The notes beneath the pieces were generated by a model. That model ran no database searches, had not been told where the DNA came from, and worked only from the letters and a program-made list of their open reading frames with translations. Shown here piece by piece: positions 6,656 to 15,027 of a stretch of DNA of 64,000 nt. The stretch comes from Kosakonia quasisacchari. Its GTDB lineage: Bacteria > Pseudomonadota > Gammaproteobacteria > Enterobacterales > Enterobacteriaceae. The position numbers were made by a program, and so were the translations under genes. The first letter of the stretch is position 1. Each line of letters begins with the position of its first letter. The stretch spans positions 1 through 64,000 of the forward strand of contig NZ_SJOP01000018.1 in NCBI RefSeq assembly GCF_004331415.1. Reading direction: 5' to 3'.

Positions 6656-8416
6656 ATGATGAAACAGAAGTTTGCGCGTTGGCTGGCGATTGCCGCGCTG
6701 ATGGCGGGAGGATGTTTTGGCGTTGCGGCTGCGCCGCCAGAAGGGCAGGCAACCGCGCCGCCTCCGGTGTCTTACGGGGTTGAAGCCGATGTCTTCCATC
6801 CGGTGGTGGCGAAGCAGGGCATGGTTGCCTCGGTGGATGAAACCGCCACGCGCGTCGGTGTCGATATTCTCAAGCAGGGCGGTAATGCGGTGGATGCGGC
6901 GGTGGCGGTGGGTTACGCACTGGCGGTTACACACCCGCAGGCGGGCAATCTCGGTGGTGGCGGCTTCATGCTGATTCGTAGCAAAGAGGGGAAGGTCACG
7001 GCGATTGATTTCCGCGAAATGGCACCCGCTGGCGCGACACGCGATATGTTTCTGGACGATCAAGGCAACCCGGACAGTAAAAAATCCCTGACTTCCCATC
7101 TGGCGTCCGGCACGCCCGGCACCGTCGCTGGTTTCTCGCTGGCGCTGGAGAAGTACGGCACGCTACCGCTGAACAAAGTGGTACAGCCGGCCATTAAGCT
7201 GGCGAAACAGGGCTTTGTGGTTAACGATGCGCTGGCCGGAGATTTGAAAACCTATGGCAGCGAAGTGTTGCCCAACCACGAAACCAGCAAAGCTATTTTC
7301 TGGAAAGATGGCGAGCCGCTGAAAAAAGGCGACAAGCTGGTGCAAAGCAATCTCGCCAAAAGCCTGGAGATGATTGCGGAAAAAGGCCCGGATGCCTTCT
7401 ACAAAGGCGCAATTGCTGAGCAAATCGCCCAGCAGATGAGCAAAAACGGCGGGCTTATCACCAAAGAGGATTTAGCCAACTACAAAGCCGTGGAGCGCAC
7501 GCCAATAAGCGGCGACTATCGCGGTTACCAGATTTACTCCATGCCACCGCCTTCTTCAGGTGGGATCCATATCGTGGAAATCCTCAATATCCTGGGAAAC
7601 TTCGATCTCGCGAAATATGGCTTCGGCAGCGCGGATGCGATGCAAGTGATGGCTGAGGCGGAGAAATATGCCTACGCCGACCGTTCGGAATATCTGGGCG
7701 ACCCGGACTTTGTCAAAGTGCCGTGGCAGGCGTTAACCAACAAGGAATACGCCAAATCGATTGCCGCGCAGATTGATGTCAACAAAGCGCGCCCCTCCAG
7801 CCAGATCCGCCCCGGCAAGCTCGAGCCTTACGAAAGTAACCAAACCACGCACTTCTCCGTGGTGGATAAAGACGGCAATGCGGTTGCGGTCACCTATACG
7901 CTGAATACGGTATTTGGCACCGGGATTGTCGCTGGCAATACCGGCATTCTGCTGAATAACGAAATGGATGATTTCTCGGCCAAGCCGGGCGTGCCGAATG
8001 TCTACGGACTGGTGGGCGGCGATGCGAATGCGGTTGGGCCGGGTAAACGCCCGCTCTCTTCGATGTCGCCAACCATTGTGCTGAAAGATGGCAAAACCTG
8101 GCTGGTAACCGGTAGCCCCGGCGGCAGCCGAATTATCACCACCGTGCTGCAAATGGTGGTCAATAGCATTGATTTTGGGATGAACGTCGCCGAAGCGACC
8201 AGCGCGCCGCGTTTTCATCATCAATGGCTGCCGGATGAACTGCGCGTCGAGAAAGGCTTTAGCCCGGACACGTTAAAACTGCTTGAGCAGAAAGGGCAAA
8301 AAGTGGCGGTAAAGGAAGCGATGGGCAGTACGCAGAGCATTATGGTCGGGCCGGATGGCACGCTGTATGGGGCATCGGATCCGCGTTCGGTGGATGATTT
8401 AACTGCCGGATACTGA
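6656..8416 (+). CDS. ggt: Gamma-glutamyltranspeptidase
   Basis: This periplasmic enzyme hydrolyses glutathione and transfers its gamma-glutamyl group. It is made as a 586-residue precursor that cleaves itself into two subunits. A signal peptide (about 1–27) is followed by the large subunit with the conserved GNLGGGGFMLIR. The autocleavage site QTTHFSVVD has Thr397 as the expected new N-terminal nucleophile, and the C-terminal GSPGGSRIITTVLQ motif is present. I chose ATG 6656 (site GTGGAG, protein MMKQKF). The proline/alanine stretch after the signal is several residues longer than in E. coli. A hairpin terminator follows. Confidence 0.96.
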   Translation: MMKQKFARWLAIAALMAGGCFGVAAAPPEGQATAPPPVSYGVEADVFHPVVAKQGMVASVDETATRVGVDILKQGGNAVDAAVAVGYALAVTHPQAGNLGGGGFMLIRSKEGKVTAIDFREMAPAGATRDMFLDDQGNPDSKKSLTSHLASGTPGTVAGFSLALEKYGTLPLNKVVQPAIKLAKQGFVVNDALAGDLKTYGSEVLPNHETSKAIFWKDGEPLKKGDKLVQSNLAKSLEMIAEKGPDAFYKGAIAEQIAQQMSKNGGLITKEDLANYKAVERTPISGDYRGYQIYSMPPPSSGGIHIVEILNILGNFDLAKYGFGSADAMQVMAEAEKYAYADRSEYLGDPDFVKVPWQALTNKEYAKSIAAQIDVNKARPSSQIRPGKLEPYESNQTTHFSVVDKDGNAVAVTYTLNTVFGTGIVAGNTGILLNNEMDDFSAKPGVPNVYGLVGGDANAVGPGKRPLSSMSPTIVLKDGKTWLVTGSPGGSRIITTVLQMVVNSIDFGMNVAEATSAPRFHHQWLPDELRVEKGFSPDTLKLLEQKGQKVAVKEAMGSTQSIMVGPDGTLYGASDPRSVDDLTAGY

Positions 8417-8420
8417 ACAA

Positions 8421-8448
8421 ATCCTCTCCCCAAAGGGGAGAGGATTTT
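8421..8448. terminator. Bidirectional hairpin terminator, ggt/yhhY
   Basis: ATCCTCTCCCC (8421–8431), loop AAA, and GGGGAGAGGAT (8435–8445) form a perfect 11-base stem followed by TTT, with AA on the other side. It lies between convergent ggt and yhhY and can stop both. It belongs to the CCTCTCCC hairpin group seen elsewhere in the window. Confidence 0.85.
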
Positions 8449-8449
8449 C

Positions 8450-8941
8450 TTAGCCTTTCATGCGTGCCATAAAGTACGAATCAACATATTCGCCGTTACG
8501 CAGCGCGTAGCGCTTAGCGGTGCCTTCGATTTCAAAACCAAACTTGCGATACACCGCCAACGCCGGAGCGTTATCTACAAACACAGTGAGCTCAATGCGT
8601 TCAATGCGCAGCCAGTTATCACACAGGTTGATCATCTCGCGCATCAGCGCGCTGGCGACGCCCCGGTTATGGAACGCCGATGAAACCGCCATGCCGAATA
8701 TCGCCACATGGCTGCGACGCGGGTTTTGTTCCACCATTAACGTCAGGTTTCCGGCGACTTGCTCGTCAATGCACGCGACTAACTGGCGGCGGTCGGGTTG
8801 CGGTTTCAGGCGATCTTCCCAGAGTTCAGTCGGGGGATGAGGTAGCTGTAGCAGGTTATGATACACCTCGGGTTGCGCATAAAACTGACGTAAAGCTTCT
8901 GCATCGCGCGCTTCGGCATGGCGTACCACTATCTCACTCAT
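8450..8941 (-). CDS. yhhY: GNAT-family N-acetyltransferase YhhY
   Basis: This is a 163-residue GNAT acetyltransferase; E. coli YhhY (162 residues) acetylates amino acids and toxic aminoacyl conjugates in vitro. The acetyl-CoA loop is seen in NRGVASALMREM, and the C-terminal part NAPALAVYRKFGFEIEGT is typical of the fold. ATG 8941 is preceded by AGGAGAAAC, while the open frame continues upstream without a credible start. The gene is divergent from ryhB. Confidence 0.93.
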   Translation of the reverse strand: MSEIVVRHAEARDAEALRQFYAQPEVYHNLLQLPHPPTELWEDRLKPQPDRRQLVACIDEQVAGNLTLMVEQNPRRSHVAIFGMAVSSAFHNRGVASALMREMINLCDNWLRIERIELTVFVDNAPALAVYRKFGFEIEGTAKRYALRNGEYVDSYFMARMKG

Positions 8942-9039
8942 CCTGTTTCTCCTGTTGATCGGGTAGACAATTACCTTCCCGGCTTTCTGGCGAAGCGTCA
9001 ACTGCCATTTTTTGCAAAAAAAAGTAGACAGGTGCGAAT

Positions 9040-9058
9040 GATAATGATTATTATTGCC
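9040..9058 (+). promoter_or_regulatory. Fur box over the ryhB promoter
   Basis: GATAATGATTATTATTGCC matches the 19-base Fur consensus at most positions in its left two thirds. It overlaps a -10-like TATTAT (9049–9054), which ends six bases before the inferred RyhB start at 9061. Repression by Fur with iron and release on iron starvation is the known behaviour in E. coli. Confidence 0.85.
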
Positions 9059-9060
9059 AT

Positions 9061-9150
9061 GCATTCAGGGACACCGTTGCGGTAATCCTGAAAGCACGAC
9101 ATTGCTCACATTGCTTCCAGTATTTCTTAGCCAGCCGCGTGCTGGCTTTT
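9061..9150 (+). ncRNA. ryhB: RyhB iron-responsive small RNA
   Basis: RyhB pairs with mRNAs for iron-using proteins and triggers their decay with Hfq and RNase E. From CCTGAAAGCACGACATTGCT onward (9088–9140) the sequence is almost identical to E. coli RyhB, including the seed ACATTGCTTCC and the terminator AGCCAGC…GCTGGCT with eight T. The first 25 bases differ, but the stem TTCAGG…CCTGAA is kept. A 90-base alignment to the E. coli RNA places the start at 9061. It lies between yhhY and yhhX, as in E. coli. Confidence 0.93.
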
Positions 9151-9261
9151 TTTTGCCTTTAATTTGCCAGCCAGGTTGAAACCCATTTGAGAAAAGGGGC
9201 AGGGACAGCACCTTTGCAGATGCGCTAAGGTAGTAGGAGTCACCTTGATAAGGACTGAATT

Positions 9262-10299
9262 ATGACTCTACATTGCGCATTTATCGGCTTTGGTAAAAGC
9301 ACCACCCGTTATCACCTCCCTTATGTTCTGCACCGTAAAGATAGCTGGCGTGTGGCGCACATTTTTCGCCGCCACCCGAAGCCGGAAGAGCAGTATCCGC
9401 AGTATCAACATATTCACTTCACCAGCGATATTGATGACATCTTTAATGATCCGCAGGTCAAACTGGTGATCGTTTGTACTCATGCCGACAGCCATTTCGA
9501 CTACGCGAAGCGCGCGCTGGAAGCGGGTAAAAATGTGCTGGTGGAAAAACCCTTCACGCCGACGATGGCGGAAGCGGTAACGCTGTTTGAGCTGGCGAAA
9601 CGCAAAGGTTTGACGGTGACGCCGTACCAGAATCGCCGTTTTGACTCTTGCTTCCTCACCACCAAGAAGGCGATTGAAAGCGGCAAGCTCGGCAATATCG
9701 TGGAAATTGAAAGCCATTTTGACTACTTCCGCCCGGTTGCGGAAACCAAACCTGGTTTGCCACAGGACGGCTCATTCTATGGTCTTGGCGTGCATACGAT
9801 GGATCAAATCATTTCGCTGTTTGGCCGCCCGGATCACGCCGCGTATGACATCCGCAGCCTGCGTAATAAAGCTAACCCGGACGATACTTTCGAAGCCCAG
9901 CTGTTTTACGGCGATTTAAAAACCATCGTCAAAACCAGCCATCTGGTGAAGATTGATTACCCGAAATTTATTGTTCATGGCACCAAAGGGTCGTTTATCA
10001 AATATGGCATTGATCAGCAGGAAACCAGCCTGAAAGCCAATATTATGCCGGGCGACCCTGGTTTTGCGGCTGATGAAAGCAAGGGCATTCTGGAATATGT
10101 GAATGCGGCGGGTGAAACGGTGCGGGAAGAGATAGCTCCGGAAACCGGCGACTACGGACGCGTCTACGATGCGCTGTATGAAACGCTTTCAACCGGTGCG
10201 CCAAATTACGTCAAGGAATCTGAAGTTCTCACTAACCTCGAGCTGCTGGAACGCGCCTTTGAACAGGCTTCTCCTGCCACGATAACCCTCGCCAAATAA
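9262..10299 (+). CDS. yhhX: Gfo/Idh/MocA-family oxidoreductase YhhX
   Basis: This is a predicted NAD(P)-dependent dehydrogenase of the Gfo/Idh/MocA family, 345 residues as in E. coli. A Rossmann segment CAFIGFGKSTTRYHLPYVL opens the protein, and the family motif EAGKNVLVEKPFTPT lies at about 88–102. The substrate is unknown. It is downstream of ryhB on the same strand but behind the RyhB terminator. Site AGGA precedes the start. Confidence 0.93.
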   Translation: MTLHCAFIGFGKSTTRYHLPYVLHRKDSWRVAHIFRRHPKPEEQYPQYQHIHFTSDIDDIFNDPQVKLVIVCTHADSHFDYAKRALEAGKNVLVEKPFTPTMAEAVTLFELAKRKGLTVTPYQNRRFDSCFLTTKKAIESGKLGNIVEIESHFDYFRPVAETKPGLPQDGSFYGLGVHTMDQIISLFGRPDHAAYDIRSLRNKANPDDTFEAQLFYGDLKTIVKTSHLVKIDYPKFIVHGTKGSFIKYGIDQQETSLKANIMPGDPGFAADESKGILEYVNAAGETVREEIAPETGDYGRVYDALYETLSTGAPNYVKESEVLTNLELLERAFEQASPATITLAK

Positions 10300-10422
10300 C
10301 CGAAAACGGCTCCTCGTTACTTATTCATTTTTTTTGAACAGAGGAGTCAATTTTCACCCTCTATGATCGGTGGTCGATTGCGTCCACACTTACTCCATCG
10401 AAAACATACGGGGGTAAAAAAC

Positions 10423-11118
10423 ATGATCTTCTTACGCAAAGCAAATGACCGTGGCCATGCAAATCATGGTTGGCTGGATTCCTGGCACACCTTCTCGTTT
10501 GCCAATTATTATGACCCGAATTTTATGGGCTTCTCGGCACTGCGAGTGATTAACGATGACATTATTGATGCAGGCCAGGGCTTTGGTACCCACCCGCACA
10601 AGGACATGGAAATCCTGACGTATGTGCTGGAAGGGGCGGTAGAACACCAGGACAGCATGGGCAATAAAGAGCAGGTACCTGCGGGTGAGTTCCAGATTAT
10701 GAGCGCCGGTACTGGGGTGCGTCATTCTGAATACAACCCGAGCAAAACCGACCGTCTGCGCCTGTACCAAATCTGGATCATTCCAGAAACTAACGGTATC
10801 ACGCCGCGTTATGAACAACGTCGCTTTGATGCGTTGCAGGGCAAACAGTTGGTGCTGTCGCCGGATGCGCGTGATGGCTCGCTGAAAGTGCATCAGGATA
10901 TGGAGCTTTACCGTTGGGCGCTGTTAAAAGATGAGCAATCTGTCCACCAGATCGCCGCTGAACGCCGCGTGTGGATCCAGGTGGTGAAAGGCGAAGTCAC
11001 TATCAACGGGACAAAAGCCACCACCAGTGATGGTCTGGCGATTTGGGATGAGCAGGCTATCTCGGTGCATGCCGATAGCGACAGTGAAATCCTGCTGTTC
11101 GATCTGCCGCCGGTATAA
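10423..11118 (+). CDS. yhhW: Pirin-like quercetin 2,3-dioxygenase YhhW
   Basis: This is a 231-residue bicupin of the pirin family; E. coli YhhW cleaves quercetin in vitro. The metal ligands are visible in GTHPHKDMEILTYVLEG and EYNPSK/GVRHSE of the N-terminal cupin. I chose ATG 10423 (GGGGGTAAAAAAC before it), giving MIFLRKANDRGH like the E. coli protein; the upstream extension from 10363 is not conserved. The physiological role is unknown. Confidence 0.93.
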   Translation: MIFLRKANDRGHANHGWLDSWHTFSFANYYDPNFMGFSALRVINDDIIDAGQGFGTHPHKDMEILTYVLEGAVEHQDSMGNKEQVPAGEFQIMSAGTGVRHSEYNPSKTDRLRLYQIWIIPETNGITPRYEQRRFDALQGKQLVLSPDARDGSLKVHQDMELYRWALLKDEQSVHQIAAERRVWIQVVKGEVTINGTKATTSDGLAIWDEQAISVHADSDSEILLFDLPPV

Positions 11119-11134
11119 CGTTGTTTAAATAAAT

Positions 11135-11170
11135 GACACAACCTCCTGGTTTTGGCCGGAAGGTTGTGTC
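11135..11170. terminator. Hairpin between yhhW and gntR
   Basis: GACACAACCT (11135–11144) and AGGTTGTGTC (11161–11170) form a perfect ten-base stem with a 16-base loop. There is little T tract, so termination of yhhW is likely but not certain. Confidence 0.55.
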
Positions 11171-11222
11171 TTGTCCGTGATAAACTGAGGAAATCTCTCA
11201 CTCAGAATAAAATGTCAGGACG

Positions 11223-12218
11223 ATGAAAAAGAAAAGACCCGTACTGCAGGATGTGGCCGATCGCGTTGGCGTGACCAAAATGACCGTCAGCCGTTTTTTA
11301 CGTAACCCGGAACAAGTTTCCGTCGCGTTACGTGGCAAAATCGCCGCCGCGCTTGATGAACTGGGTTACATTCCGAATCGGGCGCCCGATATTCTCTCCA
11401 ACGCCACCAGCCGAGCAATTGGCGTGTTACTTCCCTCTTTGACCAACCAGGTTTTCGCTGAAGTATTACGCGGGATTGAAAGCGTCACCGACGCGCACGG
11501 TTACCAAACCATGCTGGCGCACTACGGTTACAAAGCCGAGATGGAAGAAGAGCGCCTCGAATCGATGCTTTCCTGGAATATTGACGGTCTGATTCTTACC
11601 GAACGTACTCATACGCCGCGCACGCTGAAAATGATTGAAGTTGCTGGCATTCCGGTCGTGGAGTTAATGGACAGCCGCTCGCCGTGCCTCGATATCGCCG
11701 TTGGCTTTGATAACTTCGAAGCGGCACGGCAGATAACATCGGCCATCCTGGAGCGCGGCCACCGTCGGGTCGCTTATCTCGGCGCACGCCTGGACGAACG
11801 TACTATCATCAAACAGAAGGGTTATGAGCAGGCGATGCTGGATGCAGGTTTAACGCCGTACAGTGTGATGGTGGAACAATCTTCCTCTTATACCGCCGGT
11901 ATTGAGCTGATGCGCCAGGCACGCCGCGAGTACCCCCAGCTTGACGGAATTTTTTGTACTAACGATGACCTTGCCGTTGGCGCGGCGTTTGAGTGCCAGC
12001 GTCTGGGGTTGAAAATTCCGCAGGATATGGCAATCGCCGGGTTCCACGGTCACGACATTGGGCAGGTAATGGAGCCGCGTCTGGCAAGTGTGCTCACGCC
12101 GCGTGAACGCATGGGGCGTATTGGTGCTGAACGTTTGCTGGCGCGCATTCGTGGTGAGTCAGTTACGCCGAAAATGTTAGATTTAGGTTTCACTTTGTCA
12201 CCGGGCGGATCTATTTAG
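11223..12218 (+). CDS. gntR: Gluconate repressor GntR
   Basis: This LacI-family repressor controls gluconate uptake and the Entner–Doudoroff genes; gluconate is the inducer. It has 331 residues. The N-terminal helix-turn-helix is VLQDVADRVGVTKMTVSRFL (about 7–26), the hinge follows, and then a periplasmic-binding-protein-like core. It is nearly identical to E. coli GntR. It lies upstream of gntK–gntU, whose leader carries two matching operators, and a third and fourth site flank gntT some 26 kb away. Confidence 0.97.
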   Translation: MKKKRPVLQDVADRVGVTKMTVSRFLRNPEQVSVALRGKIAAALDELGYIPNRAPDILSNATSRAIGVLLPSLTNQVFAEVLRGIESVTDAHGYQTMLAHYGYKAEMEEERLESMLSWNIDGLILTERTHTPRTLKMIEVAGIPVVELMDSRSPCLDIAVGFDNFEAARQITSAILERGHRRVAYLGARLDERTIIKQKGYEQAMLDAGLTPYSVMVEQSSSYTAGIELMRQARREYPQLDGIFCTNDDLAVGAAFECQRLGLKIPQDMAIAGFHGHDIGQVMEPRLASVLTPRERMGRIGAERLLARIRGESVTPKMLDLGFTLSPGGSI

Positions 12219-12224
12219 CTCGAC

Positions 12225-12327
12225 AAATTTGAACTAGCTCACAGTTATTTATCTCTGGCACGAATGGATATTGCTTCTCCGTTACCCCAGCAGGACAATG
12301 TTACCGATAACAGTTACCCGTAACAAT
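12225..12327 (+). promoter_or_regulatory. gntK promoter region: CRP site and paired GntR operators
   Basis: A CRP-like site lies at 12225–12246 (TTTGA-N6-TCACA core). Two GntR-type palindromes follow: ATGTTACCGATAACAG (12298–12313) and AGTTACCCGTAACAAT (12312–12327), both of the form TGTTA-N4-TAACA or close to it. Their centres are 14 bases apart. This fits catabolite activation plus gluconate induction of gntKU. Confidence 0.75.
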
Positions 12328-12354
12328 TCACTCTTGCACCTGTGGGGGCTACCC

Positions 12355-12888
12355 TTGAGCACGACAAATCTTGAAAACCACGTTTATATTCTGATGGGCG
12401 TTTCAGGCAGTGGAAAATCTGCTGTTGCCAGCGAAGTGGCGCATCAGCTACATGCCGCGTTTCTCGACGGCGATTTCCTCCATCCGCGCAGCAATATCAC
12501 CAAAATGGCGTCCGGTGAACCGCTGAATGACGATGACCGCAAACCGTGGCTGCAAGCGCTGAACGACGCCGCTTTCGCCATGCAGCGCACCAACAAAGTA
12601 TCGCTGATCGTGTGTTCTGCATTGAAAAAACACTATCGCGACCAGCTGCGCGACGGAAACCCAAACCTCTCTTTCATCTATCTGAAAGGCGATTTCGACG
12701 TGATCGAAAGCCGCCTGAAAGCGCGTAAAGGGCACTTCTTCAAAACGCAAATGCTGGTAACGCAGTTTGAAGCGCTGCAAGAACCGGGCGCAGATGAGCC
12801 GGATGTTCTGGTTGTGGATATTGACCAGCCGCTGGATGGTGTTGTTGCCAGCACCATTGAAGTCATCAATAAAGGCAGTGCTAAGTGA
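12355..12888 (+). CDS. gntK: Gluconate kinase GntK (TTG start)
   Basis: This enzyme phosphorylates D-gluconate to 6-phosphogluconate. It has 177 residues, with the P-loop GVSGSGKS at 15–22 and the family motif DGDFLHP. I chose TTG 12355 because TGGGGGCTACCC precedes it and the protein then matches the length and N-terminus of E. coli GntK; the longer frame from ATG 12271 would read through the operators. The final TGA overlaps the GTG start of gntU, so the two are co-translated. Confidence 0.93.
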   Translation: MSTTNLENHVYILMGVSGSGKSAVASEVAHQLHAAFLDGDFLHPRSNITKMASGEPLNDDDRKPWLQALNDAAFAMQRTNKVSLIVCSALKKHYRDQLRDGNPNLSFIYLKGDFDVIESRLKARKGHFFKTQMLVTQFEALQEPGADEPDVLVVDIDQPLDGVVASTIEVINKGSAK

Positions 12889-14225
12889 GTACATTAACGC
12901 TTGTTTTAACAGCAGTAGGCTCGGTTTTGCTGCTGCTGTTTTTAGTGATGAAAGCGCGTATGCACGCTTTCGTTGCTTTGATGGTGGTTTCTATTGGTGC
13001 AGGGATTTTTTCCGGGATGCCGTTGATTAAAATCGCGCAGACCATGGAAAAAGGCATGGGCGGCACGCTCGGCTTTCTGGCGATTGTGGTCGCGCTCGGC
13101 GCCATGTTCGGCAAAATCCTTCATGAGACCGGTGCGGTGGACCAAATCGCCGTCAAAATGCTCCACTCTTTCGGCCACAGCCGCGCGCATTACGCGATTG
13201 GTCTGGCGGGGCTGATTTGTGCGCTGCCGCTATTCTTTGAAGTGGCGATCGTACTGCTGATTAGCGTGGCGTTCTCCATGGCGCGCCACACTGGCACCAA
13301 CCTGGTGAAACTGGTGATTCCGCTGTTTGCCGGTGTTGCAGCCGCCGCGGCGTTCCTGCTGCCGGGGCCTGCACCGATGCTGCTGGCATCGCAAATGCAC
13401 GCGGATTTCGGTTGGATGATCCTGATTGGCCTGTGCGCAGCAATTCCGGGCATGCTGATTGCCGGCCCGCTGTGGGGCAACTTTATTAGCCGCTACGTAG
13501 AACTGCACATTCCGGATGACATTAGCGAACCGCACCTGGGCGAAGGCAAAATGCCATCGTTCGGTTTTAGTCTGTCGCTGATTTTGCTCCCGCTGGTGCT
13601 GGTGGGGATGAAAACCATCGCCGCACGTTTTGTAGCCGAAGGCAGCAATTTGTACAACTGGCTGGAGTTTATCGGTCACCCGTTCACCGCGATCCTCGTT
13701 GCCTGCCTGGTGGCGATTTATGGCCTGGCGATGCGTCAGGGGATGCCGAAAGATCGCGTGATGGAAATCTGCGGTCACGCGCTGCAACCGGCGGGCATTA
13801 TCCTGCTGGTGATTGGCGCAGGCGGTGTGTTCAAACAAGTGCTGGTGGATTCCGGCGTTGGTCCGGCGCTGGGCGAAGCGTTGACCGGCTTGGGCTTGCC
13901 TATCGCGATCACTTGTTTTGTGCTGGCCGCTGCGGTGCGCATTATTCAGGGTTCCGCCACGGTTGCCTGCCTGACGGCAGTCGGCCTGGTGATGCCGGTT
14001 ATTGAACAGTTGCACTTCAACGGCGCGCAGATGGCGGCACTCTCTATCTGCATCGCGGGCGGTTCGATTGTGGTAAGCCACGTCAATGATGCCGGTTTCT
14101 GGCTGTATGGCCGCTTTACCGGCGCAACCGAAGCACAAACGCTGAAAACCTGGACCATGATGGAAACCATCCTCGGCACCACCGGTGCGATTATCGGGAT
14201 GATTGCGTTTTCACTGTTGAGCTAA
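12885..14225 (+). CDS. gntU: Low-affinity gluconate transporter GntU (GTG start)
   Basis: This is a GntP-family proton symporter for gluconate, 446 residues with about 12 hydrophobic segments, as in E. coli GntU. The N-terminus is a membrane helix (LTLVLTAVGSVLLLLFLVMK). The GTG at 12885 overlaps the gntK stop (AAGTGAGT). Regulation follows gntK through GntR and CRP. The window also encodes a paralogue, gntT. Confidence 0.96.
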   Translation: MSTLTLVLTAVGSVLLLLFLVMKARMHAFVALMVVSIGAGIFSGMPLIKIAQTMEKGMGGTLGFLAIVVALGAMFGKILHETGAVDQIAVKMLHSFGHSRAHYAIGLAGLICALPLFFEVAIVLLISVAFSMARHTGTNLVKLVIPLFAGVAAAAAFLLPGPAPMLLASQMHADFGWMILIGLCAAIPGMLIAGPLWGNFISRYVELHIPDDISEPHLGEGKMPSFGFSLSLILLPLVLVGMKTIAARFVAEGSNLYNWLEFIGHPFTAILVACLVAIYGLAMRQGMPKDRVMEICGHALQPAGIILLVIGAGGVFKQVLVDSGVGPALGEALTGLGLPIAITCFVLAAAVRIIQGSATVACLTAVGLVMPVIEQLHFNGAQMAALSICIAGGSIVVSHVNDAGFWLYGRFTGATEAQTLKTWTMMETILGTTGAIIGMIAFSLLS

Positions 14226-14234
14226 GTTTGCAAA

Positions 14235-14255
14235 CCCTCTCCCGCCGGGAGAGGG
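14235..14255. terminator. CCCTCTCCCG hairpin between gntU and yhgN
   Basis: CCCTCTCCCGCCGGGAGAGGG is a near-perfect palindrome between convergent gntU and yhgN. It lacks a long T tract. It belongs to the same hairpin family as those at 8421 and 25848. Confidence 0.6.
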
Positions 14256-14261
14256 TAAGTT

Positions 14262-14855
14262 TTATCCCTTCATCCACACCCGAATCCCATCCAGGAACAT
14301 TTGGGTGGCGAGCATCACCAAAATCAGCCCCATCAGCCTTTCCAGCGCATTAACCCCTTTCTCGCCGAGCAGGCGCAAAAACAGCGACGATTGCAACAAG
14401 ATAGCCACGGTGCCGCCCCAGGCAATCAGCAGCGCGATCACCAGGTGACTCATTTGATTCGGATACTGATGGGAAAGCAGCATTAACGTTGCCAGCAGCG
14501 TTGGACCTGCCACCAGCGGAATTGCCAGAGGAACAATAAACGGCTCTTCGCCAGCGGGCAGGCCAGAGCTGCTGCCGGACTCGCTGGGAAAAATCATCTT
14601 TATGGCAATCAGGAACAGAATAATGCCGCCGGAGATAGAAACCGTCTCTGCGCGTAAATTCAGCAGCGCGAGGATTTTCTCCCCGGCGAAGAGGAAGATA
14701 AACATCACCAGCAGCGCAATCAGCAGCTCGCGGATCATGATCGCCCGTCGGCGCTTCGGCTCAGTATGTTTCAGTACCGACATAAAGATGGGCAGGTTGC
14801 CCAACGGATCCATAATCAGGATCAATAACACGGTGGCGGAGATGATATCAGTCAT
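14262..14855 (-). CDS. yhgN: MarC-family inner-membrane protein YhgN
   Basis: This is an integral membrane protein of 197 residues with about six helices, of the MarC/UPF0056 family. It begins MTDIISATVLLILIMDPLGN and contains EEPFIVPLAIPLVAGP, a family hallmark. The function is not established. It is monocistronic, divergent from asd. Confidence 0.93.
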   Translation of the reverse strand: MTDIISATVLLILIMDPLGNLPIFMSVLKHTEPKRRRAIMIRELLIALLVMFIFLFAGEKILALLNLRAETVSISGGIILFLIAIKMIFPSESGSSSGLPAGEEPFIVPLAIPLVAGPTLLATLMLLSHQYPNQMSHLVIALLIAWGGTVAILLQSSLFLRLLGEKGVNALERLMGLILVMLATQMFLDGIRVWMKG

Positions 14856-15027
14856 TCACTCTTATCCCTGACGCAGGCGGCAAAATTGCAGTAATTAGCT
14901 GCATTTCTGATACGTTCGCGATCATTGATTAATTTCACTTGCGACTTTGGCTGCATTTTGTAATGTGGCTATTCCCAGTGGGATACTGGTTCGTATACAC
15001 AGCACACACCTTCGCAGGAACTTCGCT

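Noticed and set aside
13230..14138. Long minus-strand frame opposite gntU (302 codons)
   Set aside because: Rich in His, Gln and Arg, as expected for the antisense of a membrane protein; no family match and no start signals.
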